Source: Pholis gunnellus (lineage: Eukaryota; Chordata; Actinopteri; Perciformes; Pholidae). From it: a stretch of 64,000 nucleotides of DNA. The DNA is taken from positions 10,159,915 through 10,223,914 of the forward strand of contig OU342817.1 in assembly GCA_910591455.2 (NCBI GenBank). Direction: 5' to 3'. The position numbers were made by a program, and so were the translations under genes. Under the pieces are notes generated by a model. The model was given only the letters and a program-made list of their open reading frames with translations. It was not told the DNA's origin and did not search any database. Below are positions 1-12,066 of the stretch, in pieces (position 1 is the first letter of the stretch; each line of letters starts with the position of its first letter).

Positions 1-107
1 TGATAGTGTGGATAGTTATGCTAAAATATAACACTGCTTCGGATTTAAAATGCTTTAAATGTCGGGTGTTTGATTGGTGTTTGTTATGCATTTGTCTTGA
101 ACCTTAG

Positions 108-1322
108 TGTTGGTGGAGGGGAGCTGTTTGACAGGATCATTGATGAAAACCACACTTTGATGGAGCTGGACGCTGTTCTTTTCATCAGGCAGATCTGTGA
201 GGGCCTGCAGCACATGCACAAAATGTACATCCTGCACTTGGATTTAAAGGTAACAAAGTCACTCATATTTTATTGTAATATTATTTGCATTCTCAAAGTT
301 AAACCCATCAATTATTCAAATTTCAGCCAGAAAACATTCTGTGTGTGAGCAGAGTCACAAATAAGATCAAAATCATCGACTTCGGTCTTGCTAGGGTGTA
401 AGTACCAACATTTGCTTCTATTTTGTTGATTATGTTATCGACTGCTGTAATAAACCAAAATGTAATTGTCCCTTTTACCCCAACATAGATATAAACCACG
501 AGAGAAGCTGCGAGTGAACTTTGGCACTCCAGAGTTTCTCGCTCCTGAAGTCATCAACTACGACTTTGTGTCGTTCAACACAGACATGTGGAGCCTCGGC
601 GTCATCACCTACATGCTGTAAGTAAACACACAAACGCATGCACACACATGCACAAACTAATGCTCACGACTGTCTGTTGCTTCCCGTTAGTCTGAGCGGT
701 CTCTGTCCCTTCCTCGGCGACGACGACAACGAGACTCTGAACAACATCTTGTCCTGTAAGTGGAACTTTGAGGAACAAGAGTTTGTGGATACGTCCGAAG
801 AAGCCAAAGACTTCATCTCCAGACTCCTCCTCGTGAATAAAAGGTAAACATCGTCTCGTTCTGTGTGCGTGCTGTGTGGTGATCTTTAACAGAATACAAA
901 TGTGTCATTGTGTGTATCATCAGTTGGAGGATAGGGGCATCTGAGGCCTTGAGACATCCTTGGCTGTCTAACCCAGTCCTTCATCATAGCCTTCATACGA
1001 AGGTACAGTTCACAGTCCTCCCCTGTATTTATCATAACTAACTGAGAAACTAGGTTACTGATCTTATAACTTAATTCTCCAAAATAATATTGAAGGAATA
1101 GACAAAACTACCACTACAATTCAACTATCATTGTTCTTTAAGAATAGATTAGAAAACATGTTTTCTTATTTCTGAATATGATATTAATATTCAAAATATT
1201 AGAAAGTTGTTTTTTAATGTTGTAGAGAAGCTTAAGTGAATTAATCTTTCTTTTGCTTTATTTCACAGAAAACTATGTGCAGATCACGGCGTTCATCGTG
1301 TGTGCCCACGACTGATAGTTGA
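108..1322 (+). CDS. mylk4: Myosin light chain kinase family member 4, 3' part (last six coding exons)
   Basis: This is the C-terminal part of a Ser/Thr kinase domain of the MLCK group, which phosphorylates myosin regulatory light chain in muscle. I read exons 108-249, 327-397, 489-617, 691-843, 924-1002 and 1269-1322. All introns are GT-AG and all joins keep frame (628 coding bases here), with stop TGA at 1320-1322. Exon 1 begins in a split codon and encodes GGELFDRIIDEN through HLDLK. HLDLKPEN is the catalytic loop; its Leu in place of the HRD Arg is usual for MLCKs. IIDFGLA carries the DFG motif, FGTPEFLAPEV is the activation-segment APE block, and TDMWSLGVITYMLLSG is the alpha-F region. 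SWRIGASEALRHPWLS closes the domain. The end is a short basic tail, KTMCRSRRSSCVPTTDS, without the long calmodulin-binding helix of MYLK1-3, which favours mylk4 over its paralogues. The glycine-rich loop and catalytic Lys are off the left edge. The a or b paralogue cannot be decided. Confidence 0.9.
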
Positions 1323-2210
1323 GGTTGGTCTCTCTTCTTTTTAGTCTTAAAAAATATATTGTTATTATCTTTGAGCTGTTAAATTTCTTATTTTTTTGCA
1401 AAAAGAGATCAATACTTCAAACATTAAGCCTTTACAGGAATGCTTTCAAAACAACCACAAGGGGGAAGCATGTCTCAAATTTTGTGCGAGGCCGCATAGA
1501 AGAAACAAGAAACTTAGTACCTGTCTGTTACTGTATATGATGAGTTAGTCATCCTATTTACAGTACACTGTCTTTTTTTTTTTAGGGCTATAAAGATGTG
1601 ATGGCTTCAGCCGTGGCCACTTGGACCAACCTTCCTGTCCACGTAACTTACCTTAATTTTCAGTCCATGCACCTGCAGCATGGACAGAAATTTTGGCTAC
1701 CCCACAAATCCTCTTCTTATCCGCTGTTGTGTTTATGTCAGCAATATACAAAAACAATACACAAACAAAAGAAGTTTTGTTTATTAATTGGGGTTAAACG
1801 TGGGTATTACCACCATGCATTAGACTAGAAGTAAAAATAACAATAACATTTTATAACATATTTTTTATCATCATTAATGGCAACTCAACAGCTTAGGTTG
1901 TTTGTCTTTGTTATTTTTTTCCATCACCTCATATGTGGCATTTTAAAACGGTGCTAATGTCACAGTCTGACCGACTGTCATTAGACCTATAGACAGTATA
2001 ATCATAGAAGAGCTTAATCGTGTGTCGCACCTTTGCCTTTTAAAGTTGAGGTGCACATTGTACTATCTACTTCATTTTGAAATATCCACTCATATGTTTC
2101 TAACCAAATACGCTGACTGTAATAATATGTGTTGCATTTATCCCCCTTGTTATTATCCAATAATTATTATTATCTGGCTGTAAATAAAAGCTGAACTGTA
2201 GATTTAAAAT
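1323..2210 (+). other. mylk4: Probable 3' UTR of mylk4, possibly containing one intron
   Basis: Non-coding AT-rich sequence follows the TGA stop. A pyrimidine tract and AG at 1571-1585 look like a splice acceptor, and a weak GT donor lies just after the stop at 1324-1325, so the 3' UTR may be spliced. The first clear AATAAA is at 2183-2188. Further AATAAA words at about 2997 and 3030 could mark a longer transcript. The 3' end is inferred from these signals only. Confidence 0.45.
2183..2188 (+). promoter_or_regulatory. Candidate poly(A) signal AATAAA for mylk4
   Basis: A canonical AATAAA hexamer lies about 860 bases after the mylk4 stop codon, in an AT-rich setting. It is the first such hexamer downstream of the stop that I noticed. 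Transcript evidence would be needed to choose between it and the later hexamers near 2997 and 3030. Confidence 0.4.
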
Positions 2211-5200
2211 TCAGATTTTCACATATGTTACGGGATGGACTCCATTAAATTGCTGGATTTGTATTGTATGTATGGACAGAATGGAATTTGCACGGTTGGT
2301 GTCATGAGCTGTTGTATGTGCACTTTATAATGTTATTTATTTAAACATAGATAATACATGAAGCTACTGTAGTTCCTTAGAAAAGGCTTGTGTGGTCAGA
2401 TCTACCCATATTTTCTTCTGTTTCATCCTGCTCTGTCCAGGTGTTTATAAAGAAAATATATTTTGACTTCATAACAAAGCAAAACAGTTTAGGTCTTATC
2501 AGCCTAGTGTATCATTTTAGATCTTAATTGCATGTGTAGACACTAGACACAAGGAGAAATAACTTTTTTAAACTTGTATTTTTTCACTCTAGCTGCATAT
2601 TCTGTAGACGCTTTTTTCCACAAAACAAAGTTATCATGCCTTCTGTGAAGGTTTATTAACTGAAAGTAATACACTACCTACTTAATTTGCCTAAGTTGAT
2701 GAAATTGTTAGAACTACATAAATGTGGTTTTAATTGAACTTGATTGTAAATGTTACTTTAATTGTTGTTGAACACAGAGTGCTTGTGAAAGAAGTTGTCC
2801 TCACCGAGTGTTAACAATTTCAAATTCAGCATGTATTTGTGAAGTGTGTACACATCCATTAAACTGAAATAGTGACCTAAATGGGAATAGGTTTCCTTTT
2901 ATTACTGTTGTTTGAAGTTCAGTTTGATATCACACAATACAGCAGAGTGCATCAAAATGATGAACATAGTCGTGAATTTACAGTGGGCAAAAAGGAAATA
3001 AAGTGTTTAGTAAATACCAGTGGCTTTCAAATAAAGAGGAAAACCACATACGTAACTAGCGAGCAATTTCCAGGATCTAATATATTTGAGAGCTTCTGAC
3101 CTTTACAAAGAAGACTGAGGTTTTCCCTTGTGACACCCAAAAGAAAAGAGGTCTTAGTGAAGAACCATCCTCAGTGTCACACTTTAGACGAGAGCTTCAC
3201 ACTTGCCTACAGATGAGGTCTTTTATTATAGTTATATGTTATGTTTTTGAAGAAATGTATTCTGCTCGTCAATGGGTAGCATTTTCAAATTATCCCAGAT
3301 ACACAACTGATGTGGTGTTACACTATTTCTTTAACAACCTGCATGATTCCTCGTGATCTCATGAGTATTTTTAGTTAAAAAAAACTTTAAACTGTGACTG
3401 AGAGCACAACACTCTATTCATGCAGCCTTTTTACTATTTCCAGCTCTATTTAAACCTTAAATACACACTCCTTCTCAGGATGAAAGTACAGCTGATTCCA
3501 GGAGCCTAATAAAGAGCATCTGAGGGAGCCAGTGTGCGTAATATGTTTCTTTTCACCTGAGAAAATAAACTGTGTGGGATGATGATGATGATGATGTAGG
3601 GGAATTCGGCTGTGACTCAAGTATATTGTGAACAAAAAAAAAAGAAATCCGTTTTTTTTTTCCAGAGGTCACAGGAAGGACGGAGACACTGAAAATGAAA
3701 AAGAATGACAGTTTGGAAATTTGTGAGGAGCATGTGTACATTTCAAGCTATTTCCACAAAGTATACCTTAACTTTCAGCTTGCTCTATCCTTTTAAAGAC
3801 GGTAAGGTCTTATTTCACAGAACCCGCAGGGTTAGTCAAGGATAAGTGCAGACTTTATGGGGGAGTACCATGGGAAACATGTATTTAATTGTACAGAAAT
3901 ACCAGAAAAGCAAACTATACCACCAAAAAGCATAGAGACCCAGTAGTTGACCACTTTTACGTCCAGTAGTTTGAGACTGTCACGGCCATAAAATTGTAAG
4001 GGCCGACAAAATAATTCACAGTTTTGGGGTTATTTTCATTTTTATTCAGTTCTGATTTATAGAACATGCACTGGACAGTGACAAGAGAGATGCATGAGAG
4101 AGAGACATGCTGTATGAAAACCTGAAATCTACTTGAGCTCCCTTTGTGGGTCTTTTTCCTAGAAAGTGGACAAGAGGAGAGATGTGCAGCTACATATGGA
4201 AAACCACCACAGGAATGTTTACGGAGCATCAAAACCAACTGAAAAAGAAAATATAACACAGAAGCTTGTGATAGGTAACCAAAATAAAAGTGCTCAGTTT
4301 GCTTTTGTTTGTTTTGCATGGAACTACCTTTAATTCACTTAGAAACAGGAAAAGCACAAAGACTTTAAAAGAAAAATGAAGATCTCGAGATATTGATAGT
4401 GTAAATATAAAAAAAATATCTGACAGAAATTCACTGATGGGGATACACAAACATGTTTTCACAGGTATACATCCGGCTAGCCAGATGTAGCTAACTAGCT
4501 AGCTAGATTACTTTTTGCGCTGGCTACTGTACATGTATAACCATCAATACTATCCGGACCTTTGCCACAGAGGTCATCTTTTCATCTTTTGGAAAACATT
4601 TCTCCTGGAGTAGTATACATGTATCAAACATCAACATTTTTACAACATTAACATCCTATACATGTATTTTAAATACTTTCCGTCCTGATTTCCTATCAAG
4701 GACTGACAGCTTTGTTTAGTCTGCTATTTGTTTGTTTTCACACATCAGTTCATCAGACAAACTGACTGTTTCGGGTCAGTAGTGGTTCAGAGAGAGTTCA
4801 TACATTCCTCCACAGCGAGAGAGTAAGTTAATAGCCATTACACCGAACATGCAGGTCATTTGGCAAAACAGGTGATACTGATTTCTTCCAAGTATTTCCC
4901 TTTCTTTCTTACTTTTTTTTGCATATAGCTTTCAGGAGCCTGAGGGTTGGAGCTCTCGCTCTATCCGTGGTCCAAGGCCCAGGTTGGAATGGTGAGAAAT
5001 TCAATTTAAAAGAAGAAAAAAGCCTCCTCGAACTGCCCCTCCACCACACCGCCTCACCCCTAAGTCCCCTCCATCCACATCTCCAGGGGCGATCTCGAGG
5101 ATCCAAACCAAAACCAGATGGACTTATTGGGCCTAAAGATAACAAATAGTGCCTGAGTTCTTGTCAGTTAGAGACCACCGGAGCTAAGAAGCTGAGCATG

Positions 5201-8200
5201 AAAAAAGAGCTGACTTCTTTCCCCTGCTATGTAAAATATTATCAATATTGACAAGTCTTATAATTGTTTGTAAAGTTTCTGAGAATGTAACAGAACATTT
5301 GGTGCTAATAGTTTGTTTGGTCTGGGATGCTGACCGTATAGTTTTGCTGTTGATGTGTGTGTTAAATGGGGGTTGCGTTCGCAGACCAGGTGACATCTTG
5401 GCTTTGGGTAGGTAGGCTGTCAGCAGTGACCTGAATCTCTGGGTGGCATACTCTTTAGTTTGTTAGTGGATACACCTACCGCCCACACACACTTAAAGGA
5501 CAGAGAGAGAAAAAAAAGAGTAGGGTGACCCCAGAACTCCTCACAGCCTCCCTGCAGATTGACTAAGAAAGTGTCCTTTGTAACAGGAGTTTCCTGTACG
5601 TAATTAAAAAATATTGGGCCCTGCCCAGAAGGGAGGAGACGGGGCCCGGGGTTGCAGGAGGCTATGTGAAGGGTAAGATTCCCTGCTCCACTCTTTGTTT
5701 CATGTAAGAGCCCTGGAGCTGGCCCTGACGTTTGTCCAAACAAGAGGCGCTCTCGCTCTCCAAGGAGGTCCGGAGAGAAGACCAGCCAGTTCTCAGGGCC
5801 TGAGGCAGGTGGTTCTGATTTGCGAGGGGCAAACAGACCACGTTTAAGTTCAGTTAATGGCAGAACACGTGTCGTCACGTCCACCAGTGGGAACATCATG
5901 GATGAGTGATTTGCTCTTAACACCGCTGAGATTTTTCACCAATAAGAACACAATGTCCAATTATCCCTTTATAGGATAAGTAGAGGTTGTCATCCTAAAC
6001 CTGGATATCCCTGATAACGGCCAGTCATTATGAAAGGATCTTCTTTCTTCTTTGTTAAATTAAAGCAAGACTTTGTTACTTTTGAAGGAAAAAAGGTTCT
6101 CCTCATATGAATAAAAAGGACAATTTATAAGCAATAAAACACACTTGGGCTCAATTCAATACACTCAGCGTTTTCCGCACTACAGCGTTAGTTGGTCTGT
6201 GACCAATAGTATATGATGGCTAATGTGAGCTAATGTTCACAGTGTTTGACACTGTGATAGTATGTCTGAGCATTTACCATTATCCTGAGATTGTCACTTG
6301 TGGCAACAGTTGAGCAAAAGCTAGTCTTAAAGGAGCAAAATACGCTATTCAGAGCATTAATGTAGCAGCAAACAACTATTTGCTACGTATGTAAAGATAC
6401 GGTGGAGTAATGTTTACCCGAGCAGAGAATGAAGTCACTCTCCTCAGTGGTTTTGTTGCCTTAACCGAGCATTACGTTGTTTCTGTGGTGGCACGTCATT
6501 TTACACATTATGCCACCCTCACGTAATGGTCGTGGGCTTTTCACGTATTTCTGTGACATCACGCTGCAGACATAGAGACCAAAAGAAGAGCTGAGTTAAT
6601 ATTGGACTTCAATTTGTCAGGTGGACGCAAACACAACTGGCTAATGTTGCTCCGTATCCTCTGGATATGTAAATAGGAAACTTTATGCGAACAAGTTCAT
6701 GATCATCGACTTAAAAGGTGATAATGTGTCAAAGCTGCTCTGTTTAAAGCTGGTTTTCGTGCCCTACAGCTCTTTTGAGGGATTCACTTTGTAAAGGGTC
6801 TAATTAGTTTTAGGAGCGTGAAGTAGATGGGCTTCATACTTTTACTCTGCGACCAATTCTTTTAAGTAACAGTACAACATGACTTTTGAAATGAAAACAG
6901 CCATCTCCCACCCACGCGCAGATTGATTTCCAGACGAGGGGGAAACACAGCAGCTTGCTGTGTCAGGTGTTTTCAGTCGGTGGTTTCAACACTGATCAAA
7001 TGGCCACGCTGAAGCCTTTAATGATCTTGGAGGTTCCCCGCTGTTGGGTCATCTGCTCGGCTCCACATCACCTCCAGGTTGGGCCCTACTGCTGGTCAGG
7101 CGGTCCCACATGGGGCCCTTTCCATCAGCTTTGTATTTACTCGTCCCTCTGGCTCCCCCCTCGGCCTGCACGGGGTCTCTGTTCAGTCTGCCAGCCCTGC
7201 TGAGAGGGCTCTGTGGCCGAGAGGGCCATAATCCATCAGGCCCCCCGAGTGTGTACGTGCTTCGCTCTCTTATGCTTTAGCTCAAGCTGAGGAGTCTTTG
7301 CTGAAGGAACTAAATGGAGCCAAGCGTCTTGTTCAAACAGACTGAAGGAGCACGTTCTCTGTGCTAGTGTGTTAGTACAAGCTTGTGTGCAGGCGTGGGT
7401 GGATGAACATGCCGCTTGTGTGCATGTTTTATCACTTTCCAGCTGACAAATGAACTCCTCCTTGACCCCTTACCCACGCAAACGTCTACTCATCCTGCCC
7501 ACAACATACCCCTGTCATGTTTTATTGGAACTGCTTTATCTACTCGCACTCGCCCACACACGCACATGTTACGTAGACATCCGTGAGCTTCATACATATC
7601 CATACTGTACATGTCTCTGTTATGTTCTCCCATCCCACCCACAGCGTCTGTCCTCCCTCCCAGTGCGCAGTGATCGATGAGCTGAACCCCGGTCTCTCTG
7701 CAGCCGGGACCGTACTGACTGAGGGGAAAAGACCCCTTAGCCCGTTCTCCGTCCGACTCCCAAAAAACAGCTCCCATGGCCAACAAAAACACCGCACAAG
7801 GCATCCAAATGGCAACCCGTACGGCTGCTGCTATTGTAGTGTGAAATGTTTCCCACGACGGAGCTCGAGACGTGGAGGGGAGGATTCGATGCATGACACA
7901 ACCCTGAAACTGAGAAACAAGGGTCAGACTGAGGTGATGCAGAAGATGTGATGATTTCTGCCACGAAGATTTGAGTCTTGTTAATGTACAGCACGGTGAG
8001 AAAGTACTTTTTTTTTTAACACCACATATTTTGAGAGACATGATAAAACAAAAGCAGCTAAATAACCTGAACATCCTTTGCAGTTTTGATCATGTAAATA
8101 TATAGTAAACATTGAGGGGAATAACTCATATCTGACCATATTATAGCTAAAAATGCATCGCTAGTTTGTTCTTGGTTTGTGCTTTTTTTTGGGGGGGCCT

Positions 8201-9219
8201 GCCTCCATTTCAGTCCAGTCTGCTTTTAGACAGGGGAAACAGGAAAAGAGTCACAGTGCTGCGGTTCACTCTTCAGGCCATATTCACTTGACCACACAAA
8301 GAGCCCATTTTGAGGGAGACATTTTATGTGTTGTGTGGCAGGCGAAAAGATTTACTGCGTCTGTGTCTATTCAGAGGCGTTTTGGATGATGTTCATGTGC
8401 TTACTGGTAAAGGATTTATTGCAGTTATACTATCAGGTAGTGACACCGTTATAGTTCAGCAGTTAAATCCAGAAAAAAGTATTAATATACAATTATCGCT
8501 GCAATTCTGAAGAGCGGTCCAGTTCCTTGATATTCTATCACATAATGAAGTTGGATTTCATGCTGTTAAAATACAGATCTGATGTCCGGTGCTTTAGCAA
8601 GTGTTTGAAAGTGCTTTAAATGCAACATAAGGGAAGGAAAAATATTTGACACAAAGATTTGGCTTTGTTCTTTTTGAATATGCGAAAACGATTTTAATAA
8701 TTCATAATAATGAAGCTTTGATCCATTAAACCTCTGACCATATTTTGTAAATAGATGAAACTTACTTTTTTACTTTTATAAAACAGGTCACAAAAGAATA
8801 ATGTAAAGTATCAATGTAATTGTAATTTCATGCAATCCATCTATTCACTAAATTAAAATCAACTATTGCTCAAACATTTGCATTATCCATCTTTGTTCAG
8901 TTTCATATCATTTTCATATTTTAAATTTAGTATTTACTTATTTCTTTTTGGGTTCAAAGGGAGCTGACTTTTAAGCTATTTTGGTATATGACTATTATTA
9001 AGATCATTAAAAATTGTCTCTTTACATTCAGTTAAATAGACTTTTGATTCATGCGAAAAATTTTAATTTAAACTACAAAAAAGCCAATTGTATCTTAAAT
9101 TGAAAAGTAATATGTAACATCTGAGTAAGACAACAATATAAAATACTCAAGTTTCAGTCCTTTTAAAATAAATCACACATAACAGAAATGTGCATAGTCG
9201 TGATTGTTGCGTGCGTGTT

Positions 9220-9224
<5 letters not shown>
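2211..9224. other. Intergenic sequence, no gene seen
   Basis: There are no kinase-like or other recognisable exons. The stretch holds a short GAT repeat near 3579, a CTAG-rich patch near 4490-4510 and a dyad plus ACGT cluster at 6237-6560. Two GC-richer non-repetitive islands lie at about 6895-7290 and 7450-7960, and 8520-9180 is AT-rich. Open frames of 167 codons (5420-5923, minus) and 194 codons (7490-8074, minus) show no domain and no splice context. Confidence 0.6.

Positions 9225-9267
<43 letters not shown>
9225..9267. repeat. (TG)n microsatellite
   Basis: This is an uninterrupted TG tract of about 43 bases. It follows a few imperfect units (gtgcgtgttgtgta), which suggests point mutation at the left edge of an older, longer tract. 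Confidence 0.97.
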
Positions 9268-9270
<3 letters not shown>

Positions 9271-11365
9271 TGTGTTGGAGGTTGGTGGAAGAGAAGGCAG
9301 TTGTACCACTGAGGTAGCACTCAGAGTGACTAACAATGGCCCACACATATCCTGTGGCTGTCAAAATCTTGAAGACCCTACACAAACACTTTGGAGTCAA
9401 GGCCCACAGTCCCCCTTTTCCCTCAGTGTTCCAGGTTTTGTTTCAGTTTGAGTTTTTGTAGAGACTTGAAAGCTGTCTTTCATTTTGTTTTGTTTTTAGA
9501 AACCTGAACTAAAAGAGTTTCTATTGGGAAACTTCTATTTATGGACACAAGTGAGGATTGCTCAGCGGGGAATACAGGAATCTCAACAGATTATAGTCCA
9601 GCAATCTATTTGAATGCAGACTCCTTTAGAAAGCTTTAAGTTGAGTATACTAGTTCCTTATTAAAAGTACACAAACACAATTTGCTCCATCATGGGGCTT
9701 TCTGAGCCTCACCCTTCCCCTTTATGTGCTGTCTCAGCAGACTCCCTTTCCTTCTGTCTGAAGGGGGGGGGAGAGGCCATCACAACCTGCAGGCCCACAG
9801 AGCTCACATCAGCACACATCAGCATGGGGAAAAGGCTGCTGATTGCCTGGGAGCGGGAACCCACTTTCCAAAAACTCAGCAGAAAATTAGTGCCGAGTGG
9901 CTCCATGTTGAGGCCAACGCACTAACACCTGTATCCCCTTGTTCTCCAGCAGTCTCTCTTAATCTCCGTCTGGATGTCTGCCCTCAAAAAGTAGCCATTG
10001 AACACTTCATATGCAACGCTTCCAAAACAGAAACCAATATCCCCTTTACTCCCTCGTCATTCCACAATGACAGCCTTCTCGCAGAGAATACAATGTCCTG
10101 CCAGTGAGCATTTTGAGAAAACCCTTCAATAGCAGCAAGCACAGCTTGGCTGATGTCGTTTGCTTTGATGGGTTGCTGACAGACTGACCGAAGCAGAACT
10201 CCTTGTACTGCCCAAAATTGAACCAGTGCTTTCTTACATTCACCAAGAGCTCGCTGTCACTGAGTTCAACAATGTGAAGGGGACCACCCATGCAAAAAAT
10301 AGATGTCGTGACGGAGCTGCAGTTGCTTTTGTGGCAGGCTGCAGTTCTGCGCAAAACGCACCGCATTATTGCTGACTGAGGAAAGGAGAACAATGCAGGC
10401 TTTAACCAGCAGAGGGCGACCGAAGCTCTGGAAAGAATCCCAGAACATATTATTTGGCCAAGTTTTCTCAGAGTGTCAAAAATAACATCTCCCATTACCT
10501 TCATGGCTCTAGAGGAAATTTAAGTAGGATGGTATGAAAACCTCCTGCCAACCAGAATGTAACAGCACAATCTGCAAGAAGAAACTGTTCTTATTCAATT
10601 GTCTGTGTTACTGAGAGGTGCAACATCTTACGTTTTCTCCGTAGTCACAGTAAGATTTCTTTACATAATGGTTTCATGGTTTTTCATGGAGGAGCCATAT
10701 AAGAGGTCACCTGGCCACACAATGCAAAGCCCATATATTTTGAACGTCAAGGCCTGGTCACATGTAATCATACCTTCACCCTCCTGCCCGGTCCACACCA
10801 TAAAAAAAATCCCCACCACTAAACCACCGTCAGCACCACTCCCCCACCCACTCCAGCACCTCTCCCAGTTATTCCCATGGTGAGGGGCCCGTCCACGGCC
10901 AATCCCAGGCGGCCGCCAGGACCTTGGTGGTCTGGAGTGTCTCCGAGGTGGCACGGCCGCAGGGCTGCAGAGAGTAAACAGGACACTGGGGAATGGAGGG
11001 ATGGAGGAAGAGGGATAGAGGGATGAGAATGTGGAGTCAGCAGCCTCTCCGCCCGGCCTGGGGAAGAGGAAAGCCTGCAAAGCCTGCAGATTCAGAGCTC
11101 ACACAAACAGTGGACCGCCCTGAGACTCAGCTTAGTGGATAAGGCTTTGGCCAGACAAAGGGGTAGTCAAATAACGGCTGAATTAATTTTACTGAGAGCA
11201 CAAACTTGATTTTTTTTACGAGAAGCTAAGTAATTAGATAATTACTTTATTAGAAAAACTATTTTTGGTTTGTTTACTCTGTCGTATTTCAGCTACTCAA
11301 TTTGTTCATTTTATTTCTTTCAACTACAAAACTTTCAGTTTGGACTGTGGTTCAATGTTACCAAA
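9268..11365. other. Intergenic sequence with a GC-rich island
   Basis: No gene is seen. A 152-codon open frame on the minus strand (10046-10504) has no recognisable domain. A GC-rich patch with several CpGs at 10870-10980 ends in a Forkhead-type GTAAACA word at 10974-10980. A run of nine G is near 9765. Confidence 0.6.
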
Positions 11366-12066
11366 TACATTTACTCATGTACTGTTCTTAAGTACACATT
11401 TGAAGGACTTTCCTTGCGACTTTCTACTTCCTTGTCACAACATTTCAGAGCGAAATGTTGTTCTTTTGACTCTACTACATGTATTTTGACTGGAATGGTT
11501 ACTAGTTACTTTGCATATGAAGGTTTTTACAAATAAAACAGATACAGTGTTATAAACACTCAAAATGACTGAGCCAAAATTGATTAAAAAATTGGACTAT
11601 TGGGGACAGATTGTTAATGTATATAACTGCATTTGTGATGATTTTAAGGTCAAACTTAAGCTTGTTGATTCAAAATAACCTTTCTTAGTTTAGTAAAAAA
11701 TAACAACAATATATAATCATTGTAACACTAACACTGGGTCAAGTGACTAAATCATACAAACTTTTTTAACAGTACTGTATATAAAATCATTAAAATCATC
11801 TCCACCTCGACCAACTACAACAGTGAAATGCTGCTTACACATTAACTCATCAGTAATAATAATCATGTAATGTTAAATTAATTACTATAACACTGAGTGG
11901 GGCCAATATTCTGCATTGAGTACTAATGCAGAATTTTGACTAATACGTCTGTACTTATACTTAAGTAAAATCTTCAATGGCGCTTTTATTTGTGCTAGAT
12001 TATTTGTTTTTCACTGTTGTTACTTTTACTTAAATAAATCGGAATATTTCCTCCAATACTGACAAT
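11366..12066. mobile_element. Diverged, near full-length non-autonomous DNA-transposon-like teleost repeat
   Basis: The left part carries the words aaatacatttactcatgtac, cttaagtaca, catttcagagcgaaatgttg and gttactagttactttgca. The middle has ctccacctcgaccaactaca and cagtaataataatcatgtaa. The right part has a mirrored gtacttatacttaagtaa and an end resembling the complement of the usual start. I recognise this as a very common fish element with cagtggtggaaagtaac-type ends. The part at 27164-27360 is an independent copy of its left half. The exact family name is uncertain, and it has no coding capacity. Confidence 0.7.

Noticed and set aside
5420..5923. 167-codon open frame on the minus strand
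   Set aside because: The sequence has no domain pattern, signal peptide or membrane helix that I recognise. It was treated as chance. A protein search with no hits would confirm.
7490..8074. 194-codon open frame on the minus strand
   Set aside because: No recognisable domain, no homologous family recalled, no matching splice context and ordinary intergenic composition. Longest-by-chance frames of this size are expected in 64 kb read six ways.
10046..10504. 152-codon open frame on the minus strand, considered as a retrocopy
   Set aside because: No known protein recognised, no poly(A) tail or duplicated flanks seen. A blastp/tblastn search would decide.
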